From assembly GCA_902772085.1 (NCBI GenBank), contig CACXZL010000118.1, positions 1 through 6,015 on the forward strand: a DNA stretch of 6,015 bases, in the 5' to 3' direction. Shown piece after piece: positions 5,802 through 6,015 of the stretch (position 1 is the first letter of the stretch; each line of letters begins with the position of its first letter). A model generated the notes under the pieces. That model was not told the DNA's origin. It did no database searches and saw only the letters and a program-made list of their open reading frames with translations. This DNA comes from an uncultured Coriobacteriaceae bacterium. Its GTDB lineage: Bacteria; Actinomycetota; Coriobacteriia; Coriobacteriales; Atopobiaceae. A program made the translations under genes and the position numbers.

Positions 5802-6015
5802 GGTGCGTTGCTTGCCTACCTCGACACCGGAGAGGCTATAGCTCTGCTGCCAAGAGGCTTATTCGGCTACTTTTACACGGATCCCATGACGGGACTCGAG
5901 ACGAGGGTGACGGATTCCGTTGCAAAGCGCGTTCGCGAAGAGGCTCTTCTGTTTTACAAGCCCCTGCCTGCCAAGTCGCTTACGGTGCGCGATCTGCTCG
6001 CGTTTATATTTTGGA
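5802..6015 (+). pseudogene. NHLM-type bacteriocin exporter, transporter 2: N-terminal-region fragment (runs off window)
   Basis: The frame beginning G-A-L-L-A-Y-L-D-T-G-E contains ALLPRGLFGYFYTDP (5841-5885), FYKPLP (5952-5969) and L-T-V-R-D-L-L-A-F just after. This is the pre-membrane segment of the second NHLM transporter, a fusion of an N-terminal domain, membrane helices and ATPase that is normally encoded directly after transporter 1. The first part of the N-terminal domain is missing. There is a stop at 5778 in this frame and no start codon with a ribosome binding site, so the piece is not translated as it stands. It is in a different frame from the transporter 1 fragment. Membrane and ATPase domains may continue past the right edge. 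Confidence 0.65.

Overview
The window is mid-to-high GC with dense coding. Its protein families point to a Gram-positive actinobacterium, most likely class Coriobacteriia (the Atopobium/Olsenella/Collinsella group). That placement is a judgement from protein style (a giant FtsX-type permease with a coiled coil, a small four-helix membrane protein, NHLM-type bacteriocin exporter pieces). No rRNA or marker gene in the window fixes it.

Layout. (1) Positions 2-3706, plus strand: a very large ABC permease of the FtsX/MacB type. Its reading frame is open at the left edge. It has two FtsX-like membrane domains and an extracytoplasmic coiled coil of about 420 residues, encoded by DNA with an obvious 21-nt (heptad) rhythm. 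(2) 3722-4519, plus strand, 15 nt downstream and presumably co-transcribed: a NitT/TauT-class permease that most resembles ThiX-type (pyrimidine/thiamine-precursor) permeases. Its gene ends in an 18-nt tandem duplication. (3) A hairpin at 4549-4576 and a convergent minus-strand gene, 4606-5052, for a 148-aa four-helix membrane protein of unknown function. (4) An intergenic stretch, 5053-5333, holding the leader of that gene, a small hairpin at 5075-5097 and a strong 12-bp palindrome at 5163-5208. (5) From 5334 to the right edge, plus strand: a broken bacteriocin/RiPP export locus of the NHLM type. A start site with a good ribosome binding site opens a 13-codon reading frame. That is followed, in another frame, by an internal membrane-domain piece of NHLM transporter 1. 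Near 5796-5801 this is joined, in a third frame, to the N-terminal region of NHLM transporter 2.

How they fit together. The first two genes look like one transcription unit made of permeases from two unrelated ABC classes. Neither has its ATPase in view, so the ATPase and any binding protein must lie upstream or elsewhere. The right-hand exporter pieces keep the usual NHLM gene order (transporter 1, then transporter 2), but everything between the transporter 1 membrane domain and the transporter 2 N-terminal domain is missing. The locus is therefore either a decayed, deleted exporter or an assembly junction. The left edge also looks abnormal: the sequence before about position 95 does not encode the N-terminal membrane helix this permease family needs. 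Three suspicious joints in 6 kb make assembly integrity the first thing to check.
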